Origin: Gammaproteobacteria bacterium
GTDB taxonomy: Bacteria; Pseudomonadota; Gammaproteobacteria; UBA6429; Thiohalophilaceae
Length of the DNA stretch: 5,346 nt
Reading direction: 5' to 3'
Assembly (NCBI GenBank): GCA_024639445.1
Contig: JAHEIJ010000176.1
Span: 1-5,346 of the forward strand
Below are positions 1 to 5,346 of this stretch, piece after piece (the first letter of the stretch is position 1; every line of letters begins with the position of its first letter). The notes beneath the pieces were generated by a model, which saw only the letters and a program-made list of their open reading frames with translations, made no database searches and was not told where the DNA came from. A program made the position numbers and the translations under genes.

Positions 1-61
1 CTCTTGAATCGTGTGAAGAGAGAAACCAATTCTGACTTCCCGTGTCCGAAGTCTTTATGAC

Positions 62-412
62 ATGCTTCAACGGGGTGATACCCTTGGTCTGCGGGCGGAC
101 GTCGCCATGACCGGCGAGATCACCTTACGTGGTGAAGTTTTACCCATCGGCGGTCTTAAGGAGAAACTTCTGGCAGCTCATCGTGGCGGCATTAAGACGG
201 TGCTGATTCCCGATGAAAATACCCGTGACCTGACTGAAATACCGGAAAACATCAAGGAAAACCTCGAGATACGTCCGGTGAAATGGATCGATGAAGTGTT
301 CGAAGTGGCACTGTCTCGTTTGCCTGAACCTCTGGACGAGAGCACTAAGGAAGTCGTAAAGAGTAGTGAAGGGAAGGCAGAGGATAAAAACAGCACACTT
401 CGACATCATTGA
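62..412 (+). CDS. lon: Lon ATP-dependent protease, C-terminal fragment (5' part missing or unreadable)
   Basis: This is the end of the proteolytic domain of Lon, the cytosolic AAA+ serine protease that degrades misfolded and short-lived regulatory proteins. Clear homology begins near position 92 with RADVAMTGEITLRG and continues through LPIGGLKEKLLAAHRGG, which carries the catalytic lysine of the Ser-Lys dyad, then KTVLIP and RPVKWIDEVFEVAL. A variable charged tail ends at the TGA at 410-412, as is usual for Lon. The catalytic serine motif (GPSAG), which should lie about 40 residues before the lysine, is not visible. In the Lon frame there are TGA stops at 5-7 and 14-16, and residues coded by 62-91 do not resemble Lon. 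The ATG at 62 is therefore only the first start codon in the open frame, not a real start. The gene could be a pseudogene, but an error-rich sequence end is at least as likely. Identity of the fragment is certain; its 5' boundary is not. Confidence 0.85.
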   Translation: MLQRGDTLGLRADVAMTGEITLRGEVLPIGGLKEKLLAAHRGGIKTVLIPDENTRDLTEIPENIKENLEIRPVKWIDEVFEVALSRLPEPLDESTKEVVKSSEGKAEDKNSTLRHH

Positions 413-429
413 TTGTCAAGTACTTTAAT

Positions 430-466
430 GGCCCGTGATTCCTGTTTTTTCCAGGGATTACGGGCC
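430..466 (+). terminator. hairpin terminator after lon
   Basis: A 15-base-pair stem (430-444 with 452-466, two G-U pairs, GGCCCG/CGGGCC at its base) closes a T-rich 7-base loop. It starts 17 bases after the lon stop. The T-run that follows is weak (GTTTCC), so termination may be partial. Its position between lon and the hupB promoter supports a transcript end here. Confidence 0.7.
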
Positions 467-472
467 GTTTCC

Positions 473-502
473 TTGACCAATGCCCTGGCCAGTTGGTATA
501 AA
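473..502 (+). promoter_or_regulatory. sigma70-type promoter of hupB with extended -10
   Basis: A -35 box TTGACC (473-478) and a -10 box TATAAA (497-502) are 18 bases apart. The -10 box is preceded by TG at 494-495, giving an extended -10 (TGGTATAAA). Transcription would begin near 509, leaving a leader of about 70 bases before the HU start codon. An 8-base palindrome CTGGCCAG (485-492) lies in the spacer. The match is good by eye; no start site has been measured. Confidence 0.7.
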
Positions 503-527
503 CTTTATCACGCTCTAAGTCATGAAT

Positions 528-554
528 ACCGCCAAAATCACTGGCGGTGTTTTT
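528..554 (+). terminator. terminator-like hairpin in the hupB leader (possible attenuator)
   Basis: ACCGCCA (528-534) and TGGCGGT (542-548) form a perfect 7-base-pair, GC-rich stem with a 7-base loop, followed by GTTTTTC. A-U and G-U pairs can extend the base of the stem into the T-run. It has the form of an intrinsic terminator, yet it lies downstream of the apparent promoter and upstream of the HU ribosome binding site. It may cut short some hupB transcripts, or finish transcripts that pass the weaker hairpin after lon. Its form is clear; its function is inferred. Confidence 0.5.
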
Positions 555-567
555 CTAATAACAATCC

Positions 568-575
568 TAAGGGGG
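568..575 (+). promoter_or_regulatory. hupB ribosome binding site (decides the GTG start)
   Basis: TAAGGGGG differs by one base from the consensus TAAGGAGG and ends 6 bases before the GTG at 582. No comparable site precedes the in-frame ATG at 522, so this site fixes the start of HU. Confidence 0.8.
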
Positions 576-581
576 AAGTCT

Positions 582-854
582 GTGAATAAGACTGAATTAA
601 TTGATGCGGTCGCAGAAGGCGCCGACATTTCCAAGGCAGCGGCATCTCGTGCTGTCGATACTATGCTGGACAGTATTTCAAAATCATTAGCCAATGGTGA
701 CCAGGTAACCCTGGTTGGGTTTGGTACTTTTTCTGTAAAGGACCGTGCAGCTCGTACTGGTCGTAATCCACGCACTGGCGAACCTATCGATATTCCAGCG
801 GCAAAAGTTCCTGGGTTTAAGGCTGGTAAAGCGCTCAAGGATGCCGTAAACTAG
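582..854 (+). CDS. hupB: DNA-binding protein HU (beta-type)
   Basis: HU is a small basic nucleoid protein that binds DNA as a dimer without strict sequence specificity, bends it, and takes part in chromosome compaction, replication, recombination and transcription. The product starts MNKTELIDAVAE and is 90 residues, the normal HU length. The N-terminal helices (about 1-40) are followed by the conserved VGFGTF (45-50) and the DNA-binding arm signature RTGRNPRTGE (58-67). This includes the proline (P63) that intercalates between base pairs in HU and IHF. The C-terminus FKAGKALKDAVN is also typical. The GTG start is chosen because it gives the exact HU N-terminus and has a strong ribosome binding site. 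An in-frame ATG at 522 would add 20 non-homologous residues encoded by the leader hairpin. The gene lies directly after lon, as in many gammaproteobacteria. No terminator separates it from the tRNA genes 14 bases downstream. Naming it the beta subunit rests on the context next to lon. Confidence 0.95.
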   Translation: MNKTELIDAVAEGADISKAAASRAVDTMLDSISKSLANGDQVTLVGFGTFSVKDRAARTGRNPRTGEPIDIPAAKVPGFKAGKALKDAVN

Positions 855-868
855 CGCGCCTTCAGCAG

Positions 869-944
869 GGGTGCTTAGCTCAGCTGGGAGAGCATCGCCC
901 TTACAAGGCGAGGGTCGGGGGTTCGATCCCCTCAGCACCCACCA
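869..944 (+). tRNA. tRNA-Val (anticodon UAC)
   Basis: A complete 76-base cloverleaf can be folded. The acceptor GGGTGCT pairs with AGCACCC (934-940), the D arm is GCTC/GAGC, and the anticodon stem TCGCC/GGCGA encloses loop CTTACAA with anticodon TAC at 902-904. The T arm GGGGG/CCCTC has one G-T pair and encloses TTCGATC. The discriminator A and an encoded CCA (942-944) complete it. The sequence closely resembles gammaproteobacterial tRNA-Val(UAC), which reads GUA and, with modification, other valine codons. It begins 14 bases after the HU stop, so it is probably transcribed with hupB or from a promoter inside the end of that gene. Confidence 0.97.
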
Positions 945-949
945 GTTGT

Positions 950-1026
950 GGACCGGTAGTTCAGCTGGTTAGAATGCCGGCCTGTCACGCCGGAGGTCGC
1001 GGGTTCGAGTCCCGTCCGGTCCGCCA
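950..1026 (+). tRNA. tRNA-Asp (anticodon GUC)
   Basis: A complete 77-base cloverleaf can be folded. The acceptor GGACCGG pairs with CCGGTCC (1016-1022), and the anticodon stem CCGGC/GCCGG encloses loop CTGTCAC with anticodon GTC at 984-986. The T arm GCGGG/CCCGT encloses TTCGAGT, followed by discriminator G and encoded CCA (1024-1026). The discriminator G and anticodon are identity elements of tRNA-Asp. Only 5 bases separate it from tRNA-Val, so the two are surely processed from one precursor. Confidence 0.97.
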
Positions 1027-1037
1027 GTAAACACAAT

Positions 1038-1075
1038 AAAGGGCGCCGCATTATTTGCACGCCCTTTTTTGTTTT
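1038..1075 (+). terminator. intrinsic terminator of the tRNA transcript
   Basis: AAAGGGCG (1038-1045) pairs with CGCCCTTT (1060-1067). A small inner GCA/TGC stem (1048-1050 with 1056-1058) can form within the loop. The stem is followed by a T-run (1065-1070), a G and four more T. It begins 11 bases after the tRNA-Asp CCA and should end the hupB-tRNA transcript. Confidence 0.88.
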
Positions 1076-1105
1076 CTACAACACAACAAAATTCAGTGCT
1101 AAATC

Positions 1106-3025
1106 ATGTTGCAATCAATTCGTGATCGCGCCCAAGGCATAGTCGTATGGGCTATTGTTGGTCTTATCATTATTACCTTTGCGTTGTTTGGGCTCAGTAG
1201 TTATTTATCGGGTACTGCCAAGTCAGTCGTCGCAAGCGTGAATGGTGTAGAGATCAGTGAAAGAGAACTGTTGCGCGAATATCAGAATGCACAGCGACGA
1301 CTGCAACAAATGCTAGGCAGCAATTATCGTGCCGACCTGTTTAGTGAAGAAGTTATGAAGCAACAGGTTCTGGACGGATTAATCCAACGCGAGTTAATTA
1401 ACCAGGAACTCGAGGCAGAAAATTACCAGGTCTCTCCCGAACAGATAGTAGCTTCGCTGCAAAAAATTCCAGCCTTCCATAATGCGAATGGGGAATTTTC
1501 GGCTGAAAATTATCGCCGCGTGCTTGCAGTTCAAGGCATGAGCAGCGAGTTATTCGAAATGCAAATGGCGCGGGATATCGCTAATGAGCAACTGCGTAAT
1601 GCAATATCACGTTCAAGCATTGTAACAGATCAGGAAGGCAATCGATTTCAGCAATTGCAGGAACAACAACGCAAGATAGGCTATATGCGCCTGCCACATC
1701 AGCGTTATCTTAAAAAAATAAAAATCAGTGATGACGACATTAATGCCTATTACCAACAAAATGCCATTGCATTCAATACATCACAAGAAGTTGGAGTTGA
1801 TTACATCGAACTCGATCTGGCTGAAATGGCCCGGCAAATCGATTTCAGCGAAGCCGAAATCAAAGACTACTACGAGCAGAACCGGCAAAGCTATGTGAGC
1901 CAGCCGGAACAGCGTAAGGTTCGCCATATCCTGATACCGGTTAATGCCACTGTTGATGAACAGCAGGCGCGTGAACAAATTGAAGCGCTGGCGGCACGCA
2001 TAAAAAGTGGTGAAGACTTTGCAAATATTGCAAAGACAGAGTCACAGGATCCCGGTTCGGCTTCCCAGGGCGGTGATCTTGGATTTATCGGTCTGGGCGT
2101 AATGGACAAGGCATTTGAGCAAGCCACATTCCAGCTGAACAAGAGTCAATTGAGCCAGCCGATACGTACTCGTTTTGGCTATCACTTAATCGAAGTGACC
2201 GAGATTAAACCGGTTCAGCTCAAACCTTTTGACGAGGTTAAAGCGCAAATTCGTACTGACCTGCAAACCGAACAGGCTGAGAAACGATTCTATGAAGAGG
2301 TTGATAAGCTTAACAACCTCAGTTACGAAATCTCTGATTCCCTCGAGCCGGTTGCTGCAGAAATGGGGCTGAAAATAAAGCACAGTCCGATGTTTACGGC
2401 CAGTGGTGGTCAGGACTTGTTCGCTAATCCAAAAGTCTTCTCGGCGGCATTTAGTGATGAAGTACTAAACCAGAATCGCAACAGTGAGTTGATTGAACTC
2501 TCGGATACCCATGTTGTTGTTTTGCGCTTACGCGAACAGAAGGTCGCTTCACAACAACCCCTGGAAGAAGTGCGGGATTCTATTGTTGGCCAACTGAAAC
2601 AACAGCAGGCAAAAGAGTTGGCAACAAAGGATGCTGCAGCGGCACTGGTACGTCTCACCGAAGCTGAAGATCCAAAACGCGTTGCCGCTGATTATGAACA
2701 AAAATGGCAGGATGCCGGTTTTATCAAGCGAATTCCGTCTGAGGGTGACAAGCTGGACAACCAGATTCGGGAAACCGTCTTCAGTCTGCCACACCCTCAA
2801 GATAATCAAGCGGAGTTCACCAGTCTGACATTACCCGGCGGGGATGCCGTGGTGCTGGCACTGTATGCTGTAAAGGATGGTGAGCCGGCAGCTGACGAGG
2901 CTAGTCTGCAGGCCGTTAAGCAGCAACGGGCAAACCTGTCAGGACAGATTGAGTACAATGCTTTTCTTGCTTATTTAGAGAGCAAGGCGGATATTACGCG
3001 TAACCTGCAACCAACTGAAGAATAA
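1106..3025 (+). CDS. ppiD: PpiD-like periplasmic folding chaperone, SurA/parvulin family
   Basis: PpiD is anchored in the inner membrane near the Sec translocon, faces the periplasm, and assists newly exported outer-membrane and periplasmic proteins. The 639-residue product is close to the E. coli length (623). It has a short basic cytoplasmic start, one uncleaved membrane helix (about 11-33), a SurA-like N-terminal chaperone region (about 37-185), a linker, a parvulin domain (about 269-368) and a C-terminal chaperone region. The start MLQSIRDRAQGIV and the segment ASVNGVEISERE are typical of the family. The parvulin domain keeps both usual active-site histidines, in VRHILIP (H274) and FGYHLIEV (H360), plus GGDLGFI (323-329). 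E. coli PpiD, from memory, lacks these histidines and is inactive as an isomerase, so this protein may be catalytic. No clear Shine-Dalgarno sequence precedes the ATG. A weak -10-like TACAAC (1077-1082) is the only promoter hint seen in the short gap after the tRNA terminator. It stands directly downstream of the lon-hupB-tRNA block, as expected for ppiD. Confidence 0.93.
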   Translation: MLQSIRDRAQGIVVWAIVGLIIITFALFGLSSYLSGTAKSVVASVNGVEISERELLREYQNAQRRLQQMLGSNYRADLFSEEVMKQQVLDGLIQRELINQELEAENYQVSPEQIVASLQKIPAFHNANGEFSAENYRRVLAVQGMSSELFEMQMARDIANEQLRNAISRSSIVTDQEGNRFQQLQEQQRKIGYMRLPHQRYLKKIKISDDDINAYYQQNAIAFNTSQEVGVDYIELDLAEMARQIDFSEAEIKDYYEQNRQSYVSQPEQRKVRHILIPVNATVDEQQAREQIEALAARIKSGEDFANIAKTESQDPGSASQGGDLGFIGLGVMDKAFEQATFQLNKSQLSQPIRTRFGYHLIEVTEIKPVQLKPFDEVKAQIRTDLQTEQAEKRFYEEVDKLNNLSYEISDSLEPVAAEMGLKIKHSPMFTASGGQDLFANPKVFSAAFSDEVLNQNRNSELIELSDTHVVVLRLREQKVASQQPLEEVRDSIVGQLKQQQAKELATKDAAAALVRLTEAEDPKRVAADYEQKWQDAGFIKRIPSEGDKLDNQIRETVFSLPHPQDNQAEFTSLTLPGGDAVVLALYAVKDGEPAADEASLQAVKQQRANLSGQIEYNAFLAYLESKADITRNLQPTEE

Positions 3026-3036
3026 TACTGGATAAT

Positions 3037-3062
3037 AAAAAGGGGGCGTTGGCCCCCTTTTT
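3037..3062 (+). terminator. intrinsic terminator after ppiD
   Basis: GGGGGC (3042-3047) pairs with GCCCCC (3052-3057) around a GTTG tetraloop. The stem is flanked by five A (3037-3041) and five T (3058-3062), which extend it. It lies 11 bases after the ppiD stop. The flanking A and T runs would also let it work in the reverse direction. Confidence 0.93.
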
Positions 3063-3097
3063 GTTGCAATAATTAATCAGGTCATGGGAGAGGTGCA

Positions 3098-4381
3098 ATG
3101 CTTAAAATGAAACTTCACTGGCAAATCCTGATTGCACTGGGGCTCGCTGTGGTCGCCGGTATGCTGGCGGGTAAGGAAGCCAGTATTTTTGGTGTTCTTT
3201 TCTACGACATTTTCAATTTTGTCGGCACCTTGTTTCTCAACGCCTTGAAGATGATCATAGTGCCGCTGATTGTTTCATCAATCGTTGTCGGGATTGCCGG
3301 AGTAGGGGGCACAGTTGGCCTTGGGCGTCTTGGTGGTAAAACAGTTCTGTATTATCTGGCAACGAGTCTGCTTGCTATTCTAACTGGGTTGCTATTGGTT
3401 AACTTGTTTGCCCCCGGGATTATTGATGGTCAGCCGGCGCGTGACGTTCTTGGATTGAATCTTGAACAAGCGGCGATTGCATCGGATAAAGTCGGCAGTC
3501 GAGGTGTTGGGGATATCGCCGATGTGTTTCTCAGTATGGTCCCACCAAATATTGTTGCCGCGGCGGCCAATGGGCAAATGCTGGGATTGATATTTTTCAG
3601 CCTGTTATTCGGATACTTCATGACCCGTATTGGTGAGGCCCGGCAGGATATGCAGCTCACCTTCTGGCAAGGTGTTTATCACACCATGATGAAAATCACC
3701 GACTTTATTATGAAGTTCGCGCCTTTGGGAGTGTTTGGCCTGGTTGCCAAGGTTATTGCAAGTATTGAACCGGGACAGGTTGGTGAATTGGCGGCTTCGC
3801 TCGGTGTGTACTTCATCACCGTGTTGCTCGCCTTGGCGGTACATGTATTTATCACCTTACCCATATTATTGAAATTCATCGGGCGGGTGCGACCATTCCG
3901 GCAGTATGTGGCAATGGCGCCGGCTTTGTTGACGGCATTCTCTACCGCTTCATCCTCTGCAACCTTGCCGATTACCCTGGATTGTGTGGAAAAAAACGCC
4001 AAGGTATCAAACCGGACCAGCAGTTTTGTATTACCGCTGGGTGCAACGGTCAATATGGATGGGACTGCCCTGTATGAGTGTGTGGCCGCCATGTTTATCG
4101 CCCAGGCGTATGGGCTGGAGCTCAGTTTTACTACACAGTTTGTTATTGTGCTGGTGGCCTTGCTTACTTCGATTGGGGTTGCCGGTATCCCGGCGGCCAG
4201 CCTGGTCGCCATAACCATTATTCTTACGACCATTGGTTTGCCCCTGGAGGCGCTGGGATTGATCCTGGCGGTGGATCGTATCCTGGACATGTTCCGCACG
4301 GCGGTAAACGTGTTCAGTGATTCCGTTGGGGCGGTAATCATTGCCCGTACTGAAGGTGAAAAGGGAATCCTTGAATCCTGA
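3098..4381 (+). CDS. dicarboxylate/amino acid:cation symporter, probable glutamate/aspartate importer (DAACS family)
   Basis: This inner-membrane protein (427 residues, the usual family length) belongs to the GltP/GltT/DctA group, which imports acidic amino acids or C4-dicarboxylates with Na+ or H+. All core motifs are present: the hairpin-1 serine motif SSSATLP (285-291), NMDGT in helix 7 (319-323), the hairpin-2 segment SIGVAGIPAAS (358-368), and helix 8 with D393, D397, R400, T401, N404 and D408. The arginine, followed by T and N, corresponds to the residues of the archaeal homologue GltPh (D394, R397, T398, N401) that bind aspartate. DctA-type succinate carriers have a different helix 8, so glutamate or aspartate is the best guess. 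Conservation of D393 and D408 (GltPh D390 and D405) is compatible with Na+ coupling, but H+-coupled GltP also has similar motifs. The ATG at 3098 is preceded by GGGAGAGG (3086-3093); an ATG at 3107 is spaced less well. The channel-like gene follows after 16 bases, probably in the same operon. Confidence 0.93.
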   Translation: MLKMKLHWQILIALGLAVVAGMLAGKEASIFGVLFYDIFNFVGTLFLNALKMIIVPLIVSSIVVGIAGVGGTVGLGRLGGKTVLYYLATSLLAILTGLLLVNLFAPGIIDGQPARDVLGLNLEQAAIASDKVGSRGVGDIADVFLSMVPPNIVAAAANGQMLGLIFFSLLFGYFMTRIGEARQDMQLTFWQGVYHTMMKITDFIMKFAPLGVFGLVAKVIASIEPGQVGELAASLGVYFITVLLALAVHVFITLPILLKFIGRVRPFRQYVAMAPALLTAFSTASSSATLPITLDCVEKNAKVSNRTSSFVLPLGATVNMDGTALYECVAAMFIAQAYGLELSFTTQFVIVLVALLTSIGVAGIPAASLVAITIILTTIGLPLEALGLILAVDRILDMFRTAVNVFSDSVGAVIIARTEGEKGILES

Positions 4382-4384
4382 AAC

Positions 4385-4388
4385 AGGA
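4385..4388 (+). promoter_or_regulatory. ribosome binding site AGGA for the channel gene
   Basis: AGGA lies 9 bases before the ATG at 4398, a workable distance, but touches the ATG at 4389, too close to serve it. It therefore favours the 4398 start. An alternative is AAGGGA (4361-4366) before an in-frame TTG at 4371, which would overlap the symporter gene. Confidence 0.5.
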
Positions 4389-4397
4389 ATGCTTGCT

Positions 4398-5054
4398 ATG
4401 CGTGTAAGAGGAAACTTTGCTTATTTACTGGTCGCGTTACTGGCATTTCTGCTGATTATCGCTTTTCTGAATCAATACCCGATGTTGGGGGGCGATCAGG
4501 TTCTGATGCTTTTGATTGAAGGAACCTTGATCGTCGGCGTGTGGAGTATTGCACCACATCGCATCTGGTTCAGGCTTGGCATTCTTCTGATTACAGTGGG
4601 CGCAATTAATATTCTGATGCACGCCATATTCGATCATGCCTGGGCGCATTACATTAACATGGTTGTTGCCTTGTTGTTTTACCTGTTTACCACCTTTCTC
4701 GCATTTGAGGTCCTGTTTACGGGCGAGAAGATTGATCTAAATATGATCATGGGATCGATCTGCGTGTATATCCTGATAGGAATATGCTGGAGTATCTTTT
4801 ATTTCTTTGAGTCGATAATACACCCAGGCGCATTTAACGGTATTACCGTGGATTCTGGTAAACAGCGATTTAGCGACTTGTTGTATTTCAGTTACATCAC
4901 CCTTTCCACCCTGGGTTATGGCGACATCATACCTGTGTCACCCATTGCCCGCACCCTGGCGTATCTCGAGGCCCTGTTCGGTCAATTTTACATCGCGATT
5001 CTGGTCGCGAGTTTTGTCGGCATGCATATCTCGACGAAGCGTTCGAAGTCCTGA
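4398..5054 (+). CDS. small six-helix potassium-channel-like membrane protein (Ion_trans_2-type pore)
   Basis: The product (218 residues) has six hydrophobic segments at about 5-25, 34-51, 57-78, 85-107, 114-138 and 184-210. Between the last two lies a pore loop with TLGYGD (171-176), the potassium selectivity filter signature, in the context YFSYITLSTLGYGDIIPVSP. This indicates a K+-selective channel of which four subunits would form one pore. The first four segments do not show the regular arginine-every-third-residue pattern of an S4 voltage sensor, and there is no cytoplasmic RCK, cyclic-nucleotide or other regulatory domain after the last helix. The tail is only a few residues (STKRSKS). 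The start at 4398 is chosen from the AGGA spacing; an in-frame ATG at 4389 and a TTG at 4371 are alternatives that change only the N-terminus. It lies 16 bases after the symporter and shares its transcript by position, since no terminator lies between. The physiological role is not known from the sequence. Confidence 0.82.
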   Translation: MRVRGNFAYLLVALLAFLLIIAFLNQYPMLGGDQVLMLLIEGTLIVGVWSIAPHRIWFRLGILLITVGAINILMHAIFDHAWAHYINMVVALLFYLFTTFLAFEVLFTGEKIDLNMIMGSICVYILIGICWSIFYFFESIIHPGAFNGITVDSGKQRFSDLLYFSYITLSTLGYGDIIPVSPIARTLAYLEALFGQFYIAILVASFVGMHISTKRSKS

Positions 5055-5071
5055 TTGGTGGAATTGGGGAT

Positions 5072-5100
5072 AAAAAAAGCCCCGCTATAGCGGGGCTTTT
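5072..5100. terminator. bidirectional terminator between the channel gene and fabI
   Basis: GCCCCGC (5079-5085) pairs with GCGGGGC (5090-5096) around a TATA loop. Seven A (5072-5078) precede it and four T (5097-5100) follow. On the minus strand the seven A become a seven-base U-run after the stem, so it should be stronger for fabI than for the channel operon. Both converging genes end within about 20 bases of it. Confidence 0.92.
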
Positions 5101-5119
5101 GGTATGACAGGATTACGGA

Positions 5120-5346
5120 TTATTCGCTATCGAGGGGTCGCATGCCGATCATGTTATAACCGGAATCCACGTAGGTCAGTTCACCGGTAATACCGTCAGC
5201 GAGATCCGAGCAGAGGAAAGCGGCGGCATTACCCACCTGTTCAATGGTGACATTGCGGCGCAGGGGTGCGGTATTTTCGACTTCATTTAGCATTTTGCGG
5301 AAATTACTGATCCCTGCGGCCGCCAGGGTCTTGATGGGACCGGCGG
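5120..5346 (-). CDS. fabI: enoyl-[acyl-carrier-protein] reductase (NADH) FabI, C-terminal part, cut by the window end
   Basis: Reading the minus strand from the window edge gives 74 residues ending at TAA (complement of 5120-5122). FabI reduces the trans-2-enoyl-ACP double bond with NADH in the last step of each fatty acid elongation cycle and is a cytosolic tetramer of the short-chain dehydrogenase type. The segment GPIKTLAAAGI is characteristic of FabI and follows its substrate-binding loop. It continues with FRKMLNEVE, APLRRNVTIEQVGNAAAFL, CSDLADGITGE and the C-terminal VDSGYNMIGM. The Rossmann nucleotide site and the catalytic Tyr-Lys pair lie outside the window. The gene converges on the symporter-channel operon and shares its terminator. 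FabI near ppiD is also known in Pseudomonas, which supports the assignment. Confidence 0.95.
   Translation of the reverse strand, partial: AGPIKTLAAAGISNFRKMLNEVENTAPLRRNVTIEQVGNAAAFLCSDLADGITGELTYVDSGYNMIGMRPLDSE

Noticed and set aside
477..496. Palindrome CTGGCCAG with flanking CCAA and TTGG in the hupB promoter spacer, as a possible operator
   Set aside because: The flanks are unequally spaced and no known operator is matched; a short palindrome of this size is easily due to chance.
522..581. Upstream in-frame ATG that would lengthen HU by 20 residues
   Set aside because: The added residues are not HU-like, are encoded by the hairpin region, and have no ribosome binding site, whereas the GTG at 582 has a strong one and gives the standard 90-residue HU.
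869..1026. tRNA genes as an integration site for a mobile element
   Set aside because: No integrase gene and no repeat of a tRNA 3' end were seen in the window, and the downstream gene is the expected core gene ppiD.
3679..4341. 220-codon open frame on the minus strand opposite the symporter
   Set aside because: It lies wholly antisense to a well-conserved gene, has no recognisable domain, and is explained by the codon pattern of the opposite strand.
4341..4397. Longer channel protein starting at TTG 4341, overlapping the symporter end
   Set aside because: The extra 19 residues are hydrophilic and are read from the symporter's own coding sequence, and the later ATG at 4398 has a usable ribosome binding site.

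Overview
The window looks like chromosomal DNA of a gammaproteobacterium. The order lon, hupB, tRNA-Val, tRNA-Asp, ppiD and a convergent fabI matches, from memory, the lon-hupB-ppiD-fabI neighbourhood of Pseudomonas-like gammaproteobacteria. The protein sequences (Lon C-terminus, 90-residue HU, membrane-anchored PpiD, NADH-type FabI) fit that placement. I cannot name a genus from the sequence alone.

Layout: (1) Positions 62-412 hold the C-terminal end of the ATP-dependent protease Lon. Homology starts abruptly near 92, and the sequence before it is not readable as Lon. (2) A terminator-like hairpin (430-466) is followed by a good sigma70-type promoter (473-502), a leader with a second terminator-like hairpin, and the HU gene hupB (582-854, GTG start). 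(3) Two tRNA genes, Val(UAC) and Asp(GUC), follow HU after only 14 bases and end at a strong intrinsic terminator (1038-1075). (4) ppiD (1106-3025) encodes an inner-membrane-anchored periplasmic chaperone with a parvulin domain and has its own terminator. (5) A glutamate/aspartate-type cation symporter (3098-4381) and a small six-helix potassium-channel-like protein (4398-5054) form a likely two-gene operon. (6) A hairpin terminator (5072-5100) separates this operon from the convergent, partial fabI (5120-5346, minus strand).

Functionally, lon, hupB and ppiD form a conserved group for protein quality control and nucleoid structure, with two tRNAs embedded in it. The symporter and channel pair lies between ppiD and fabI and looks like an addition to that core. 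Co-expression of a cation-coupled acidic amino acid importer with a potassium-selective channel could link glutamate uptake to potassium or membrane-potential balance, but that is inference. No mobile element, CRISPR array or phage gene was seen, and no stretch over 300 bases lacks a gene. Most of the window is ordinary core genome. The points worth a second look are the broken start of lon, the hairpin in the hupB leader, the intact parvulin active site of PpiD, and the symporter-channel pair.
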